Shown in pieces: positions 1-9,186 of a stretch of DNA of 64,000 bases. The stretch spans positions 62,001-126,000 of the forward strand of contig NZ_CP059903.1 in assembly GCF_014127485.1 (NCBI RefSeq), written 5' to 3'. Made by a program: the position numbers and the translations under genes. Under the pieces are notes generated by a model. That model saw only the letters and a list, made by a program, of their open reading frames with translations. It was not told the origin of the DNA and searched no databases. The DNA is from Nocardioides dongkuii (lineage in GTDB: Bacteria; Actinomycetota; Actinomycetes; Propionibacteriales; Nocardioidaceae). Numbering within the stretch: position 1 is the stretch's first letter; each line of letters begins with the position of its first letter.

Positions 1-52
1 GCAGCGAGCGATCCGGCGCTCGGTGCGCTGCCGCTTTCCCTCGCGGCCCGTT

Positions 53-100
53 GCACTCTCGGTCATGGAGTGCATTCTTGCACTACGGACCAAAGAGTGC
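53..100. promoter_or_regulatory. Tandem CIRCE-like inverted repeats (HrcA-type operator)
   Basis: Two consecutive inverted repeats fit the CIRCE core GCACTC-N9-GAGTGC. The first (53-73) is exact, with the nine-base spacer at 59-67. The second (80-100) reads GCACTA-N9-GAGTGC, one mismatch. Canonical CIRCE arms are TTAGCACTC and GAGTGCTAA, and the outer bases here differ (TTGCACTC). CIRCE is the operator of the heat-shock repressor HrcA. The sites could serve the malic enzyme gene starting at 192 or a gene to the left of the window. Pattern seen directly; regulator inferred. Confidence 0.5.
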
Positions 101-105
101 AGATT

Positions 106-121
106 TGTGACGGCCGTCACG
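106..121. promoter_or_regulatory. CRP/GlxR-like site upstream of malic enzyme
   Basis: TGTGA-N6-TCACG matches nine of ten defined bases of the CRP/GlxR consensus TGTGA-N6-TCACA. It lies inside a perfect 14-bp palindrome, GTGACGGCCGTCAC at 107-120. It sits about 70 bp before the chosen start of the malic enzyme gene, a plausible site for cAMP-linked carbon control. Confidence 0.5.
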
Positions 122-191
122 TACGCCGCCGCACGGTGCCCCGGGCCGTTGCGACTTGCCGGTAACCGGCGTCGGGGCGGAAGGTGTTCCG

Positions 192-1580
<1,389 letters not shown>

Positions 1581-2333
1581 TCAGGCGGTCGTGGTCGCGT
1601 AGAGCGCGGCGCCCACGACGCCGGCCTTGTTGCGCAGCGTCGCCGGCACGATCTCGGTGTCGAGCTCGAGCAGCGGCAGGAACTCGTCGCTGCGCTTGCT
1701 GATCCCGCCGCCGACGACGATCAGGTCGGGGGAGAAGAGCTTCTCCAGCGTCCGGTAGTAGCGGGTCAGCCGCTCGGCCCACTGCTTCATCGTCAGGTTC
1801 TCGGCCTCGCGGGCGCTGTTGGCGGCGCGCGACTCGGCGTCGTGGCCGTCGATCTCGAGGTGACCGAGCTCGGCGTTCGGCACCAGCACCCCGTCGTGCA
1901 CGAGCGCGGACCCGATGCCGGTGCCGAGGGTGGTGACGATGACCAGGCCGCCGCGGCCGCGCGCCGCGCCGTACGCCACCTCGGCGAGGCCGGCCGCGTC
2001 GGCGTCGTTCACGACGTGGACGTCGCGGCCGGTGGCCTCGGTGAAGAGCGCGTCGGCGTCGGTGCCGATCCAGGCGCGGTCGATGTTGGCGGCGGAGTGG
2101 ACGACGCCGTGGCGGACGACGCCCGGGACCGTGACGCCGACCGGCGCCCCGGACGCGGGGAACTTGGCCAGCAGGTCGGCGAAGACCGCGGCGACCTGCG
2201 TCGGCGTGGACGGCTTCGGGGTCCGCACCCGCACCCGCTCGGCGGCGAAGTCGCCGGTCTCGAGGTCCACCGGGGCGCCCTTGATGCCGGTGCCGCCGAA
2301 GTCGATCCCGAACGGGTGCTCGCTGCTCGTCAT
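1581..2333 (-). CDS. ppgK: Polyphosphate glucokinase (ROK family)
   Basis: Phosphorylates glucose to glucose-6-phosphate using polyphosphate (and usually ATP), feeding glycolysis; this is a typical actinobacterial enzyme. The phosphate-binding GIDFGGTGIKG lies at residues 9-19, VNDADAAGL at 108-115, TTLGTGIGSAL at 134-144, and the ROK signature ELGHLEIDG at 155-163. The length of 250 aa is normal for PpgK. The ATG at 2333 is preceded by TAGGGT-N6, suggesting a leaderless mRNA. It converges with the malic enzyme with no spacer between the two stop codons. Confidence 0.93.
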   Translation of the reverse strand: MTSSEHPFGIDFGGTGIKGAPVDLETGDFAAERVRVRTPKPSTPTQVAAVFADLLAKFPASGAPVGVTVPGVVRHGVVHSAANIDRAWIGTDADALFTEATGRDVHVVNDADAAGLAEVAYGAARGRGGLVIVTTLGTGIGSALVHDGVLVPNAELGHLEIDGHDAESRAANSAREAENLTMKQWAERLTRYYRTLEKLFSPDLIVVGGGISKRSDEFLPLLELDTEIVPATLRNKAGVVGAALYATTTA

Positions 2334-2361
2334 GGGCCGACCCTAGACCGGGGGTCGAGCA

Positions 2362-2457
2362 GCCGAGTCGGCGCGAGTTGTACGCCGAGTCGGCGTGAGT
2401 TCCGCGGCTCCCTGGCAATTCACGCCGGCTCGAGCGTCATTTCACGCCGACTCGGCG
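2362..2457. repeat. Nested intergenic palindrome (two forward, two inverted GCCGAGTCGGCG units)
   Basis: The unit (A)CGCCGAGTCGGCGTGAGTT occurs twice forward (2362-2379, 2382-2401). It recurs twice inverted with changes: AATTCACGCCGGCTCGA from 2417 and TTTCACGCCGACTCGGCG at 2440-2457. The block fills the gap between ppgK (upstream side) and the stop of the AAA ATPase gene. It could fold into a cruciform or serve as a terminator. The same 13-mer occurs at 37282-37357 and 39370-39413, and the same architecture with another sequence at 49414-49508. Confidence 0.8.
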
Positions 2458-2467
2458 ACAAGGGGGG

Positions 2468-3658
2468 TCAGCCGCCGGTCTCCTGGCGGACCCAGGCGGC
2501 GAACCCCGGGACGGTGAAGCGCAGCGAGCCGCGGCCGGCGACCTCGATGAGGCCCTTGTCGAGCAGGCTGCGCCGGGGTACGCCGAGGTCGTTGCTGCTC
2601 ACCCCGAGGTGCTCGGCGATCTCGCCGCGGCGTACGTCGTCCTCCGCCGGGCCGGTGAGCTCGGCCATCGCGCCGAGCACGCGCTGCTCGCCCGGCGACG
2701 CCTTGCCCCAGCGGGCCCGGAACATGGTGGCCAGCTCGGCGTCGACGCGCGAGCGGGTGCGGGCCAGGAGGTCGGTGCCGAGGACCGTGCCCGCGGGTGG
2801 CCCGGCCTCGCGCCAGACCGCGTCGCCGAAGAGCTGGAGGAAGTAGGGGTAGCCCTGCGCCAGCGCGATCACCTCGGCGAGCAGGTCGGGGTGCCAGGAC
2901 ACCTCGTGGTCGCGGGCCGGCGCCTCGAGGACCTCCGCGGCGTCGGCGTCGTCGAGCCGCTCCAGGGTGCGGAAGGCGAACCGCTCGCTGAAGGTCACGG
3001 CCGCGGTCAGCACGTCGGGACTGTTCGGCAGGCCGGCCGCGATGACGACGGCGGACGGCTCGGGCGTGGCCTGCTGCAGCTCCTGCCAGGCGTAGGCCAG
3101 GGTGCGCAGGTCCTCGCGGGGGGCCGCCTGCACCTCGTCGACCAGCAGGCACAGCCCCGCCGAGCCGCGCTCGCGGGCGGCGGCCGCCGCCAGCGCGACG
3201 AAGTCGCCGAACGCCGCCGAGGCCGCGCCCGTGCCGGGGGCCGCCGCCGGGCTGACGTCGAGCTCGACCCCGGCCTTGGTCCCGCCGGCGCCGAGCTCGA
3301 GGGTCAGCGAGGTCAGCCGGTCGCGCAGCGCCGTACGGCGGCCGACGTCCACGCCGATGTCGTCGAGGGCGCGGACCAGCGCGGCGACCAGCGCCGCCAC
3401 CAGGCTCTCATCGCCCCGCGCGGTCACCCAGGCCACCACGGCACCGGCGCGACCCGCCTCGTCGCGCACCGCCTTGAGCAGCGAGGTCTTGCCGACGCCG
3501 CGCGAGCCGACGTGCACCCGGATCCGCCCCAGGAACCGCCCGTACGTCGCGAGCAGCGCGAGGTCGGCCTGGGCGTCGGTGAGCTGGGCGCCGCGCCCGA
3601 CCAGGACGGGCGGCGCCTCGCCGGGGGTGTAGGGGCTGGGCAGCGGCGGCACGGTCAC
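2468..3658 (-). CDS. AAA-type ATPase with C-terminal winged-helix-like region
   Basis: P-loop ATPase of unknown role. Walker A GSRGVGKTSLL is at residues 51-61 and a Walker B-like stretch LCLLVDEVQ is near 170. A sensor/lid region contains GYPYFLQLFGDAVW, and the last 80 residues look like a winged helix (LGVSSNDLGVPRRSLLDKGLI). It is a clear paralogue of the ATPase at 61066-62262: same length, same VGR/AGR start, same GYPYF and terminal blocks. The family resembles ORC1/STAND-type regulators. The GTG at 3658 follows AAGGAA at proper spacing on the minus strand. A 38-bp palindrome covers its upstream edge. Function cannot be told from context. Confidence 0.8.
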   Translation of the reverse strand: MTVPPLPSPYTPGEAPPVLVGRGAQLTDAQADLALLATYGRFLGRIRVHVGSRGVGKTSLLKAVRDEAGRAGAVVAWVTARGDESLVAALVAALVRALDDIGVDVGRRTALRDRLTSLTLELGAGGTKAGVELDVSPAAAPGTGAASAAFGDFVALAAAAARERGSAGLCLLVDEVQAAPREDLRTLAYAWQELQQATPEPSAVVIAAGLPNSPDVLTAAVTFSERFAFRTLERLDDADAAEVLEAPARDHEVSWHPDLLAEVIALAQGYPYFLQLFGDAVWREAGPPAGTVLGTDLLARTRSRVDAELATMFRARWGKASPGEQRVLGAMAELTGPAEDDVRRGEIAEHLGVSSNDLGVPRRSLLDKGLIEVAGRGSLRFTVPGFAAWVRQETGG

Positions 3659-3696
3659 ACGGTTCCTTATGAAGCGGAGGTTTCATCACGAACCGT
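3659..3696. promoter_or_regulatory. Palindrome at the start of the AAA ATPase gene
   Basis: Arms ACGGTTC (3659-3665)/GAACCGT (3690-3696) and ATGAA (3669-3673)/TTCAT (3682-3686) share one centre at 3677.5. It lies directly upstream of the GTG start and contains the Shine-Dalgarno sequence, so it could be an operator or an RNA hairpin masking the ribosome binding site. Confidence 0.5.
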
Positions 3697-3741
3697 AAGT
3701 CGAGCCACCGACAGTCGTCCCGCTTTACATTCGCCTACCCC

Positions 3742-3780
3742 TTGTCAAGCAGGTTTACAGACCCTATGGTCCTGTAAACC
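3742..3780 (+). promoter_or_regulatory. alkB promoter with palindromic operator over the -10 box
   Basis: TTGTCA (3742-3747), 17 bp, TATGGT (3765-3770) is a good sigma-70 type promoter. A palindrome with nine-base arms, GGTTTACAG (3752-3760) and CTGTAAACC (3772-3780), covers the spacer, the -10 box and the expected start point near 3777. That position is ideal for a repressor. The TetR gene immediately after alkB is the obvious candidate. Confidence 0.7.
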
Positions 3781-3807
3781 GCACGACGACGTCCGGAGGC
3801 ACGGCGC

Positions 3808-5274
3808 ATGACCAGCACCACGACCGGCAGCGAGCAGATCGCCAACAGCACCGTCCCCGCAGGGTCGACGGAGGCCTGGCGTGACCCGAAGCGCTACCTG
3901 TGGCTGATCGGCCTGGTCGTGCCCTCCCTCGCCTTCGTGGCGTACGGCGCGTGGCTCGCGACCGGCAGCGGTGCGTTCTTCTGGATCGGCCCGGTGGTGA
4001 TCCTGCTGGTCGTCCCGGCGATCGACCTGGTCGCCGGCCTGGACCGCTCGAACCCGCCGGACGACGTGATCGACCGGCTCGAGAAGGACCGCTACTACCG
4101 CTGGATCACCTACCTCTTCCTGCCCATCCAGTACGTCGGGTTCCTCGGCGCGATGTACCTGATCGCCCACGGCGACCCGCTCGGAGTCCAGGGTGACCTG
4201 AGCACCTTCAGCAAGATCGGCCTGGCGGTCTCGATCGGCTGCATCGGCGGCATCGGCATCAACACCGCCCACGAGCTCGGCCACAAGAAGGAGAGCCACG
4301 AGCGCTGGATCTCCAAGATCGCGCTCGCGCAGAGCTTCTACGGCCACTTCTACATCGAGCACAACCGCGGCCACCACGTGCGCGTCGCGACCCCCGAGGA
4401 CCCGGCGTCCTCGCGGCTGGGCGAGAGCTTCTACCGGTTCTGGCCGCGCACGGTGATCGGGTCGCTGAAGAGCGCCTGGCGGATCGAGAAGCGCCGCTAC
4501 GCCCGCAAGGACAAGCACCCGTTCCGGATCGGCAACGACGTCCTCAACGCCTGGCTGATGTCGGCCGTGCTGTGGGCCGGCGTCGTGGTCTGGCTCGGCC
4601 CCGGCGTGCTGCCGTACCTGGTGATCCAGGCGGTCGTCGGCTTCTCGCTGCTCGAGGTCGTCAACTACATGGAGCACTACGGGATGCTGCGCCAGAAGGT
4701 CGGCGTCGGCGAGCGGCAGCGCTACGAGCGGGTCGACCCCTCGCACTCCTGGAACTCCAACAACATCGCCACCAACGTGCTGCTCTACCACCTGCAGCGG
4801 CACAGCGACCACCACGCCAACCCGACCCGGCGCTACCAGACGCTGCGCGACTTCGAGGAGAGCCCGGTGCTGCCGACCGGGTACGCCGGCATGATCGTGC
4901 TCGCGATCGTCCCGCCGCTCTGGCGCCGGGTGATGGATCCCCGCGTGGTCGCGCACTTCGACGGCGACCTGACCCGGGCCAACCTCCAGCCCGGCGCCCG
5001 CGAGCGACTCCTCGCTCGCCACCCGTTCCCGACCGCCGAGCCCATCCCCCAGGCGGAGACGCCGGGCTCGGCGGTCGGTTCCACCCCCGCGGAGGTGCTG
5101 GCCGCGCGCTGCCCCAACTGCGACTACACCTACGACGTCGCCGCCGGCGACGAGCACGAGGGCTTCGCGGCCGGTACGGCGTGGGCCGACATCCCGGCCG
5201 ACTGGTTCTGCCCCGACTGCGGTGTCCGCGACAAGGTCGACTTCGTCCCGCTGAGCCACAGCGAGGTCGGCTGA
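3808..5274 (+). CDS. alkB: Alkane 1-monooxygenase AlkB fused to rubredoxin
   Basis: Integral-membrane di-iron enzyme that hydroxylates the terminal methyl of n-alkanes, with its electron donor fused at the C terminus. Several hydrophobic segments occur in the first 280 residues. The histidine motifs are HELGH (155-159), EHNRGHH (184-190), NYMEHYG (286-292) and LQRHSDHH (329-336). The rubredoxin domain has CPNC (435-438) and CPDC (468-471). AlkB-rubredoxin fusions are known from actinomycetes. The ATG at 3808 has GGAGG at 3795-3799. No rubredoxin reductase gene is in the window, so electrons must come from elsewhere. A TetR gene follows after 35 bp. Confidence 0.96.
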   Translation: MTSTTTGSEQIANSTVPAGSTEAWRDPKRYLWLIGLVVPSLAFVAYGAWLATGSGAFFWIGPVVILLVVPAIDLVAGLDRSNPPDDVIDRLEKDRYYRWITYLFLPIQYVGFLGAMYLIAHGDPLGVQGDLSTFSKIGLAVSIGCIGGIGINTAHELGHKKESHERWISKIALAQSFYGHFYIEHNRGHHVRVATPEDPASSRLGESFYRFWPRTVIGSLKSAWRIEKRRYARKDKHPFRIGNDVLNAWLMSAVLWAGVVVWLGPGVLPYLVIQAVVGFSLLEVVNYMEHYGMLRQKVGVGERQRYERVDPSHSWNSNNIATNVLLYHLQRHSDHHANPTRRYQTLRDFEESPVLPTGYAGMIVLAIVPPLWRRVMDPRVVAHFDGDLTRANLQPGARERLLARHPFPTAEPIPQAETPGSAVGSTPAEVLAARCPNCDYTYDVAAGDEHEGFAAGTAWADIPADWFCPDCGVRDKVDFVPLSHSEVG

Positions 5275-5309
5275 GCGTCCTGGCGGGGGGTCGTCCCTAC
5301 ACTGCCCCC

Positions 5310-5873
5310 ATGCCAGCCAGCACCCGCGACCGCGTCGTCGAGGCCGCGGTCCGGATGACCAGCGACGTCGGCTGGTCGAAGGTCACGATGGCGAGGCTCG
5401 CCGACGTGGTCGGGGTGAGCCGGCAGACGGTCTACAACGAGATCGGCACTAAGGCCGGCCTCGCCGAGGCGATGGTCCAGCGTGAGCTGGAGCGGTTCCT
5501 CGCCGTGGTCACGGTCGCCTTCGACGAGCACCCCGGCGAGCTGGTCGAGGCGATCCGGCACAGCGCCCGCGGCGTCCTCGAGCACGCGCAGGACAACCCG
5601 CTGCTGCACGCGGTCGTCTCCGCGACGCACGGCGCCGACACCGAGCTGCTGCCGCTGCTGACCACGAACTCCGAGTCGCTGCTGGTCGCCGCGAAGGCGG
5701 TCGTCGCCGACCGGATCACGCCGTACGACATTGGGCTGGAGGCGGCCTCGCTGGACGCCGCCATCGACATGGTGGTGCGGGTCGTGCTCAGCCACGTGAT
5801 GCAGCCGTCCGGTACGCCGGCCGCCACCGCCGACGACATCGCCTGGATCGCCGAGCGGGTGCTCCGCGCGTGA
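5310..5873 (+). CDS. TetR family regulator, probable repressor of alkB
   Basis: 187 aa with an N-terminal helix-turn-helix (MARLADVVGVSRQTVYNEIGTKAGLAEAM) and a variable ligand-binding C-terminal region. In Dietzia and related alkane degraders a TetR protein downstream of alkB (AlkX/AlkU) represses it and is relieved by fatty acids; that is family knowledge. Position and the palindrome on the alkB promoter support the same role here. The ATG at 5310 follows TACACT-N6, so it may also be transcribed on its own as a leaderless mRNA. Its stop overlaps the next gene's GTG (GTGA). Confidence 0.88.
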   Translation: MPASTRDRVVEAAVRMTSDVGWSKVTMARLADVVGVSRQTVYNEIGTKAGLAEAMVQRELERFLAVVTVAFDEHPGELVEAIRHSARGVLEHAQDNPLLHAVVSATHGADTELLPLLTTNSESLLVAAKAVVADRITPYDIGLEAASLDAAIDMVVRVVLSHVMQPSGTPAATADDIAWIAERVLRA

Positions 5874-7162
5874 CCGTGCTGCGGGAGCTGCGCGAGTCGG
5901 TCGTGGACGCGGTGCTCGTCGTCGGCGACGCCGTACGCCTCCTCGCGCGGCACTGGCCGGCGCTGATCAGCATCTTCCTGCTCGGCCTGGCCGCCCGGAA
6001 CGCCGCCATGTGGGGCGCGGTGCTGCTCGGCCGCGAGCACCCGGTGCTCGCCTCGCTGCTGGTGCCGCTCGCGCCGCTCGCCATGGTGATCGCGCTGATC
6101 GCGATGCTCCGGGTGGCCGGGTCGTCGGCGCGCTGGACCGTGGTCGCCGAGGAGCGCCGGCTGGCGCTGCTGGCCTCGGCGCTGGTGCCGTTCCTGACCG
6201 TCTATGCGCTGCAGGGGCACCTCGACGCCGACCGCGACCAGTTCATCAACGAGAGCTACGCCGACGAGTTCGCGTCCGGGGCGATCTTCAGCGGCGGGGA
6301 GATCGACGACCGGACCCTGGTGACGGTGACCAGCTGGCAGGTCGGCCTGGTGCTCACCGCGCTGGCGCTGCGCACGGTGATGGACCGCCTCGACCTGGCC
6401 CACCGGAACGCCGCCGGCGGGTTCCTGGTCGCGCTGGTCGAGGTCACCTGGCTGACCTGGCTGGCGGCGCTGCTGACCTCGCGCTGGCACGACCTCGGCG
6501 GCTGGGTGGGCGACCGGGTGGTGATCGACGCGGGCGCCGACGGGTGGCGGCGGGTGACCGCGGCGCTCGGGCCGCTGACCGAACCGGTCCGCGCGGTCGG
6601 CGAGCTGCTGGTCGGCATCGTGACCGGGATCAGCGAGATCGTGGTGACGCCGGTCGCCTGGCTCGCCGTCGGCGCGGTCGTGCTCGCGGGCGGCCTGCGC
6701 GAGAGCCGCCGCGCACGGATCGAGGAGCACCGGCTCGTCGTCCGCGCCCGCGAGCGGGTCGGCCTGCGGCTGCGCGGGCAGATCGACCGGTTCCAGAAGT
6801 CCCGTGCCTGGCGCCCGGAGAAGATCGGCGACCTGCTCGGCCGGCGGTTCGAGGAACTCGTCCAGGGGGTGCGCACGCTCGCGCACGCCGGCGTCGTACC
6901 GGTGCTCACCTTCTGCCTGGTGCTGGGCCTCGCCCAGCTGGCGGAGTGGGGTACGGCGCTGCTGCTCCGCGCGGTCGTCGGACCGCAGGACCCGGACGCG
7001 ATGATCGCCTTCTCGCCGTACCTGGAGATCGCGACCCGCACCGTCTACACCGTGGTCGTCGTGGTGCTGGTCGCCGCGGCGGTGTCGCGGCTGCTGACCC
7101 GCCGCATGCAGGAGGAGCGCGAGGAGCTGGCGGTGCTCAGCCCCGTCAGTCCCGCAGGCTGA
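5870..7162 (+). CDS. Multi-pass membrane protein of unknown function
   Basis: 430 aa with about seven hydrophobic segments, for example ALISIFLLGLAARNAAMW, LASLLVPLAPLAMVIALIAM, VTPVAWLAVGAVVLAGGL and TVYTVVVVVLVAAAVSRLL. A basic loop (LRGQIDRFQKSRAWRPEK) lies between the later helices. I do not recognise the family. It is translationally coupled to the TetR gene (4-nt overlap), so it may belong to the alkane regulon, perhaps in substrate entry or envelope change; that is speculation. Its 3' end overlaps the convergent gene ending at 7146 by 17 bp. Confidence 0.75.
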   Translation: MTVLRELRESVVDAVLVVGDAVRLLARHWPALISIFLLGLAARNAAMWGAVLLGREHPVLASLLVPLAPLAMVIALIAMLRVAGSSARWTVVAEERRLALLASALVPFLTVYALQGHLDADRDQFINESYADEFASGAIFSGGEIDDRTLVTVTSWQVGLVLTALALRTVMDRLDLAHRNAAGGFLVALVEVTWLTWLAALLTSRWHDLGGWVGDRVVIDAGADGWRRVTAALGPLTEPVRAVGELLVGIVTGISEIVVTPVAWLAVGAVVLAGGLRESRRARIEEHRLVVRARERVGLRLRGQIDRFQKSRAWRPEKIGDLLGRRFEELVQGVRTLAHAGVVPVLTFCLVLGLAQLAEWGTALLLRAVVGPQDPDAMIAFSPYLEIATRTVYTVVVVVLVAAAVSRLLTRRMQEEREELAVLSPVSPAG

Positions 7163-7751
7163 GCTCCACGGCGTCCGGCGCCTCCCACCACAGCCGCACC
7201 GTCTCGGGCTCGGCGTCGTCGTCGGTCACGACCGGCACGGAGACCTCGTACGTCGGGGGCCGCGGCTCCTCGCCCTCGGCCCGGCCGCCGTCGTAGTCCG
7301 GGCCGCGGCGCCCCTCGGGCTCGCAGTCGGGCGCGGGCACGGACGTCGCGCCGAGCGTGGTGCCGACGGCCTTGCTCTCCCGGTCCCGGGTGTCGATCAG
7401 CGCCACCTGGCACCCGCCCAGCGGCACGTCCGGGTCGACGTCGAAGCGCAGCCGCACCTCCCAGACCGCGCTACCTGGGACCGGATCTACCGGCTCCGGG
7501 CCGGCGAAGCCCTGCACCTCCGTCGCCGGCACCACCTCGAGGAGGGTGACGGTGAGGTCGCGGCGGTGCGTGCCGCCGTCCCCGTCCTCCCACTCGTCGG
7601 TGAGCTCCAGCGGCTCGCCCAGCGTCCCGGTCGTCACGTCGTGGACCTGCTCGGGCCACCAGAAGACCTGGAGCCGGCTCGCCGAGGCGACCAGCACCAG
7701 CGCGAGCGCGACGGGCAGCACCAGCAGCCAGCGCCAGCTCAGGCTCCTCAC
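7146..7751 (-). CDS. Single-pass membrane-anchored hypothetical protein (third of three)
   Basis: 201 aa. The N terminus is a signal anchor (WRWLLVLPVALALVLVASA), followed by a soluble, acidic, extracytoplasmic domain with a CQVAL...CEPEG cysteine pair. GTG at 7751 overlaps the TGA of the upstream gene (GTGA), so the much longer open frame upstream is not coding. Domain pattern (EWEDG, VWEVRLRFDVDP, LTVTLLEV) suggests a beta-rich fold similar in layout to its two upstream neighbours. No family recognised. Confidence 0.75.
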   Translation of the reverse strand: MRSLSWRWLLVLPVALALVLVASASRLQVFWWPEQVHDVTTGTLGEPLELTDEWEDGDGGTHRRDLTVTLLEVVPATEVQGFAGPEPVDPVPGSAVWEVRLRFDVDPDVPLGGCQVALIDTRDRESKAVGTTLGATSVPAPDCEPEGRRGPDYDGGRAEGEEPRPPTYEVSVPVVTDDDAEPETVRLWWEAPDAVELSLRD

Positions 7752-8338
7752 GACGGCTCCTCGTCGCCGAGCGAGGGGAGGGGTACGGCGTAGGACGGCG
7801 CCTTCGCGAAGGCCTCGGCGTCGTCGGCGGTCAGGCCGAGGTCGATCTCGGCGATCGCGTCGAAGCGCTGGTCGCGAGACAGCCGCGCCAGGCGGAGGTC
7901 GAGCGTGGGGAGCGCGTCGGGCGGCACCTCGGCGTACACGGTGCAGTGGGCGGGCAGCCCCGGCGGGCTCTCGGTGCACGCGTTGGCGTTGCGGCCGGTC
8001 AGGCCCCAGACCCGGCCCTCGTCGTCGCGGAGCTCGGCGAAGGTGAGCGGGGTGTTCTCCTGCGTCGCCACGACGGTGTAGCGCACCACGACCCAGACGC
8101 CGGGGCTGACCAGCTCGCCGCCGTACTGCTCCACGCGCGTGCTCCCGGCCACCTCGTCGACGGTCACCGTCGCGGTCCGCAGGTCGATCGCGTCGCCCAC
8201 CTCGCCGGTGCGCACGTGCGGCTCGGCGCCGGGGTCGGCGTCGTCGTCGGGCAGCCAGCCCTGGAGCGCCGAGCCGGCCGCGAGCAGACCGAGGCAGACC
8301 GCCCCCGTGCCGACCGCGTGCTGCCACGTCGTCGTCAT
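7748..8338 (-). CDS. Membrane-anchored hypothetical protein (second of three)
   Basis: 196 aa with an N-terminal hydrophobic segment (AVGTGAVCLGLLAAGSALQGWL) and a beta-rich outer domain containing GVWVVVRYTVVATQENTPL, a layout like the family of DUF4352-type immunoglobulin-like domains. Two cysteines (NACTE, AHCTV) may pair outside the cell. ATG at 8338 overlaps the stop of the gene before it (ATGA). Middle gene of a three-gene operon of similar proteins; function unknown. Confidence 0.75.
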   Translation of the reverse strand: MTTTWQHAVGTGAVCLGLLAAGSALQGWLPDDDADPGAEPHVRTGEVGDAIDLRTATVTVDEVAGSTRVEQYGGELVSPGVWVVVRYTVVATQENTPLTFAELRDDEGRVWGLTGRNANACTESPPGLPAHCTVYAEVPPDALPTLDLRLARLSRDQRFDAIAEIDLGLTADDAEAFAKAPSYAVPLPSLGDEEPS

Positions 8339-8967
8339 CGCAGGCCCTCGGGCTCGGGGCGTACGGCGGGGAGCGGTGCCACGTCGAGCGTCACCCGGGC
8401 GACCGGCGCCTCGTCGTACCACCCCAGGTCGCCGTCGAGCGCGCTCGCGCGGCGGGTGTGCTCGAGCAGGGTCACGGTCATCCGCCGGGGCACGGACTGC
8501 TCAGCGACGATGAAGACGATCTCCACGTCGTACGCCAGCCCCGGCCCGAGGCCGAGCAGGCTCGACCCGTCCGCCCGGACCCGGACCACCGGCGCCGGCA
8601 CCTTGATCGGGGAGCCGAACTGGTCGTAGGCGTCGGTCAGGTCGGCGGTGATCGCGTCGGTCAGCGTGCCCGCGGCGACCGACTCCATGGCCGCGAGCTC
8701 GATCTGCCCCTCGACCACGACGTACGCCTGGCCGGGCTCAGCGCCGTCGCCGTTGACCACGAACCGCGCCGACGCCTCGTCCAGCCGGATCCGGAACGGC
8801 TCCGCCTCGACCGTGGTGCCTGGCTCCGCCTGCGCCGGTCCCTCGGGGCTCGAGCGGGCCCAGCCGCCGAGGAGGGTGACGATCAGTAGTGCCGCCGTGA
8901 CCGCCACGACCGTCGCCGTCAGCCACGGGTGTGCGCGCACGATTGCCGTTGGCTCCCGTGTTGGCAC
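8335..8967 (-). CDS. Membrane-anchored hypothetical protein (first of three)
   Basis: 210 aa; N-terminal anchor WLTATVVAVTAALLIVTLLGGW, then an extracytoplasmic domain that appears beta-rich (QAYVVVEGQIELA, VRVRADGSSLLGLGPGLAYDVEIVFIV). GTG at 8967 lies six bases after TAGACT on the minus strand, so a leaderless mRNA is likely. It leads a coupled run of three genes with the same architecture, which suggests old duplication and an envelope complex. Function unknown. Confidence 0.75.
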   Translation of the reverse strand: MPTREPTAIVRAHPWLTATVVAVTAALLIVTLLGGWARSSPEGPAQAEPGTTVEAEPFRIRLDEASARFVVNGDGAEPGQAYVVVEGQIELAAMESVAAGTLTDAITADLTDAYDQFGSPIKVPAPVVRVRADGSSLLGLGPGLAYDVEIVFIVAEQSVPRRMTVTLLEHTRRASALDGDLGWYDEAPVARVTLDVAPLPAVRPEPEGLR

Positions 8968-9186
8968 GGGGGGAGTCTAGGGCGGGGCGCTGGCTGGACT
9001 GCGGACAACGAAGTCCGGCGTGGACAGAGTCACTCCCCCAGAATGTTCCGGCAGCCATACGGTAGGCAAGAAGCGGAGCGCAACAGCGCCTCGAACTAGG
9101 CAGAGCGATCTTGGTCCTAGCCGAGGCATGCTTGGATGCTCCGAAGTGCGAGCGTGCCAGCGCACCGAAACGCCAGGAGGTTGGGA
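8968..9186. other. Intergenic boundary of the accessory island
   Basis: 219 bp between divergent genes. It holds the leaderless -10 box of the minus-strand operon (8974-8979) and AGGAGG at 9175-9180, which sets the next start. Base composition becomes AT-richer from here rightward. Several short overlapping frames look non-coding. I see no clear -35/-10 pair for the hydrolase gene and no attachment site. Confidence 0.5.
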
